Assembly: GCA_028707065.1 (NCBI GenBank)
Contig: JAQTUZ010000010.1
Span: forward strand, 1 to 48,271
DNA length: 48,271 nt
Direction: 5' to 3'
DNA from: Patescibacteria group bacterium
GTDB taxonomy: Bacteria > Patescibacteriota > Patescibacteriia > Patescibacteriales > WJLG01
In this document: piece by piece, positions 47,610-48,271 of the stretch
Layout of the letters: every line of letters begins with the position of its first letter
Position numbering within the stretch: the stretch's first letter is position 1
Notes under the pieces: generated by a model
The model's database searches: none
Told to the model about the DNA's origin: nothing
The model's input: only the letters and a program-made list of their open reading frames with translations
Position numbers and translations under genes: made by a program

Positions 47610-48020
47610 TTATTTCGTATTTAAAAAATTAATTAATTTTAATAGTGTTTCTTCGAAATCTTTTTCTATTTTATGCTCCCAAATTCTTGCAACTCTCCAT
47701 CCGGCTTTTTGCAATAATAAGCGATTTTTTCTATCCCTTTTTATGTTTCCCTCTATTTTAGCGCGCCAATACTTTTTAGGCAACCGGCTATTTTCCTTAT
47801 TAAAACGATAGCCGTGCCAAAAATCGCCGTCTATGAAAATTGCTACTTTCTTTCTCGGTAAAGCAATATCCGGCGAACCGGGCGCTCTTTTATAATGCTT
47901 CTGAAAATATATTCCGCGCCTTCTCAATTCTCTAAATACCAAAACTTCCGCCTTTGTATTTTTAGAGCGTATCTTTGACATTATTTCGCTTCTTTTTTCC
48001 TTAGAAAACACATCGGCCAT
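47610..48020 (-). CDS. vsr: Vsr-like endonuclease lacking the usual zinc ligands
   Basis: From ATG 48020 the 136-residue protein (MADVFSKEKRSEIMSKIRSKNTKAE...) is a clear very-short-patch-repair fold nuclease. It keeps E25, D51 (PGSPDIAL), FWHG (67-70), N92 and R95-D96, and GWRVARIWE. The zinc-binding residues of E. coli Vsr are changed: Cys before FWHG is D66, the following H and C positions are Y71 and F73, and the late Cys is His (WEHKI). No cytosine-C5 methyltransferase is nearby, so T:G mismatch repair is unlikely; it is probably a nuclease of the defense locus. It heads the Vsr-DUF262-HEPN operon. Confidence 0.9.
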   Translation of the reverse strand: MADVFSKEKRSEIMSKIRSKNTKAEVLVFRELRRRGIYFQKHYKRAPGSPDIALPRKKVAIFIDGDFWHGYRFNKENSRLPKKYWRAKIEGNIKRDRKNRLLLQKAGWRVARIWEHKIEKDFEETLLKLINFLNTK

Positions 48021-48035
48021 AAAAAACAAATTAAA

Positions 48036-48121
48036 AATATTTTCTAATTATTTTCTATTATGGTATAATATTGTTAGGTTGTGGAAAACTAATATAAAGT
48101 AGAAAATAATTAGAAAATATT
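48036..48121. promoter_or_regulatory. Divergent promoter framed by a 21-bp perfect inverted repeat
   Basis: The arms 48036-48056 and 48101-48121 are exactly complementary. Each arm is itself a direct repeat of TAGAAAAT with an 11-bp period, so there are four half-sites on two helical faces. Between them lie TGGTATAAT (plus -10 at 48064-48069) and CATAAT (minus, 48057-48062). One repressor, possibly the LexA-like protein encoded at 48124, could control both directions. Confidence 0.75.
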
Positions 48122-48123
48122 AT

Positions 48124-48271
48124 ATGATGACAAAAAAACAAAAGCAAGTTTTAACCTTCATTGAATCCTACAAAAATCGGAAAGGCTACTCCCCTACTCT
48201 GGAGGATATAAAAAAGAACTTCAAGCTGTCATCCGTTTCCACCGCCCACCACTACATAAAAAAATTAATGG
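48124..48271 (+). CDS. lexA: LexA-like repressor, N-terminal part (runs off the window)
   Basis: The visible 49 residues (starting MMTKKQKQVLTFIESYKNRK; the second Met is equally possible) match the winged-helix DNA-binding domain of LexA: K-Q-x-x-V-L-x-F-I, then GYSPTLEDIKKNFKLSS (the P-T-x-x-x-I signature), then a recognition helix VSTAHHYIKKLM. The C-terminal protease domain is beyond the window, so autocleavage cannot be checked. The start codon lies two bases after the inverted-repeat operator, which suggests autoregulation. It diverges from the Vsr-like gene. Confidence 0.8.
   Translation, partial: MMTKKQKQVLTFIESYKNRKGYSPTLEDIKKNFKLSSVSTAHHYIKKLM

Overview
The window looks like a chromosomal segment of a streamlined uncultured bacterium, most consistent with the Patescibacteria/CPR group. 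This is inference. It rests on the many small membrane-anchored proteins of unknown function, a secreted protein with a cohesin-like domain, a secreted protein ending in the tandem W-x5-IxYG-type modules I associate with CPR surface proteins, several apparently leaderless genes, and patchy biosynthetic pathways. TAA, TAG and TGA all act as stops. No rRNA, CRISPR array or insertion sequence was found. There is one tRNA gene, tRNA-Lys(UUU).

Layout. 1-2800: surface protein, 130-bp-spaced direct repeat, tRNA-Lys and a gene-free stretch. 2829-3928: three short, apparently related orphan proteins. 4180-12900: glycosyltransferase, EEP-fold hydrolase, ABC-2 exporter, GreA-like factor, orphan coiled-coil protein, P-type ATPase and PEBP lipoprotein. 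12919-16422: bacteriohemerythrin, transglutaminase-like protein, DUF1294 protein, a Cys-motif orphan and hisG. The hisG gene is preceded by what looks like a complete ribosome-mediated histidine attenuator: promoter, 27-codon leader with His-His-Gly-His, antiterminator and terminator. 16453-22907: small membrane proteins, MscL, secreted or lipid-anchored orphans and an APH-fold kinase. 23052-26345: leuB and a single-chain leuC-leuD fusion. 26505-33521: small basic protein, FecR/PDZ membrane protein, lipoprotein and a 1113-residue secreted papain-like protein. 33849-37850: a PAS / STAS-like / histidine kinase / response regulator operon preceded by a tiny promoter-sORF-terminator cassette. 37904-41194: a second copy of the small basic protein gene, an XRE-DUF2178 pair with palindromic operators, and envelope proteins.

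41435-48271 is visibly more AT-rich and reads as a defense island. A DNA methyltransferase, Z1-family ATPase and 160-residue-protein operon (with a small membrane ORF) is bracketed by two direct copies of a ~200-bp hairpin-rich repeat. Beside it lies a Vsr-like nuclease, DUF262 and HEPN operon, divergent from a lexA-like gene. A 21-bp perfect inverted repeat, built from four TAGAAAAT half-sites, fills the divergent promoter.

The most interesting items are the histidine attenuator, the repeat-flanked defense island, the duplicated 39-codon basic gene, the dispersed and tandemly amplified 73-bp repeat, and a group of orphan genes that share one expression-cassette design.
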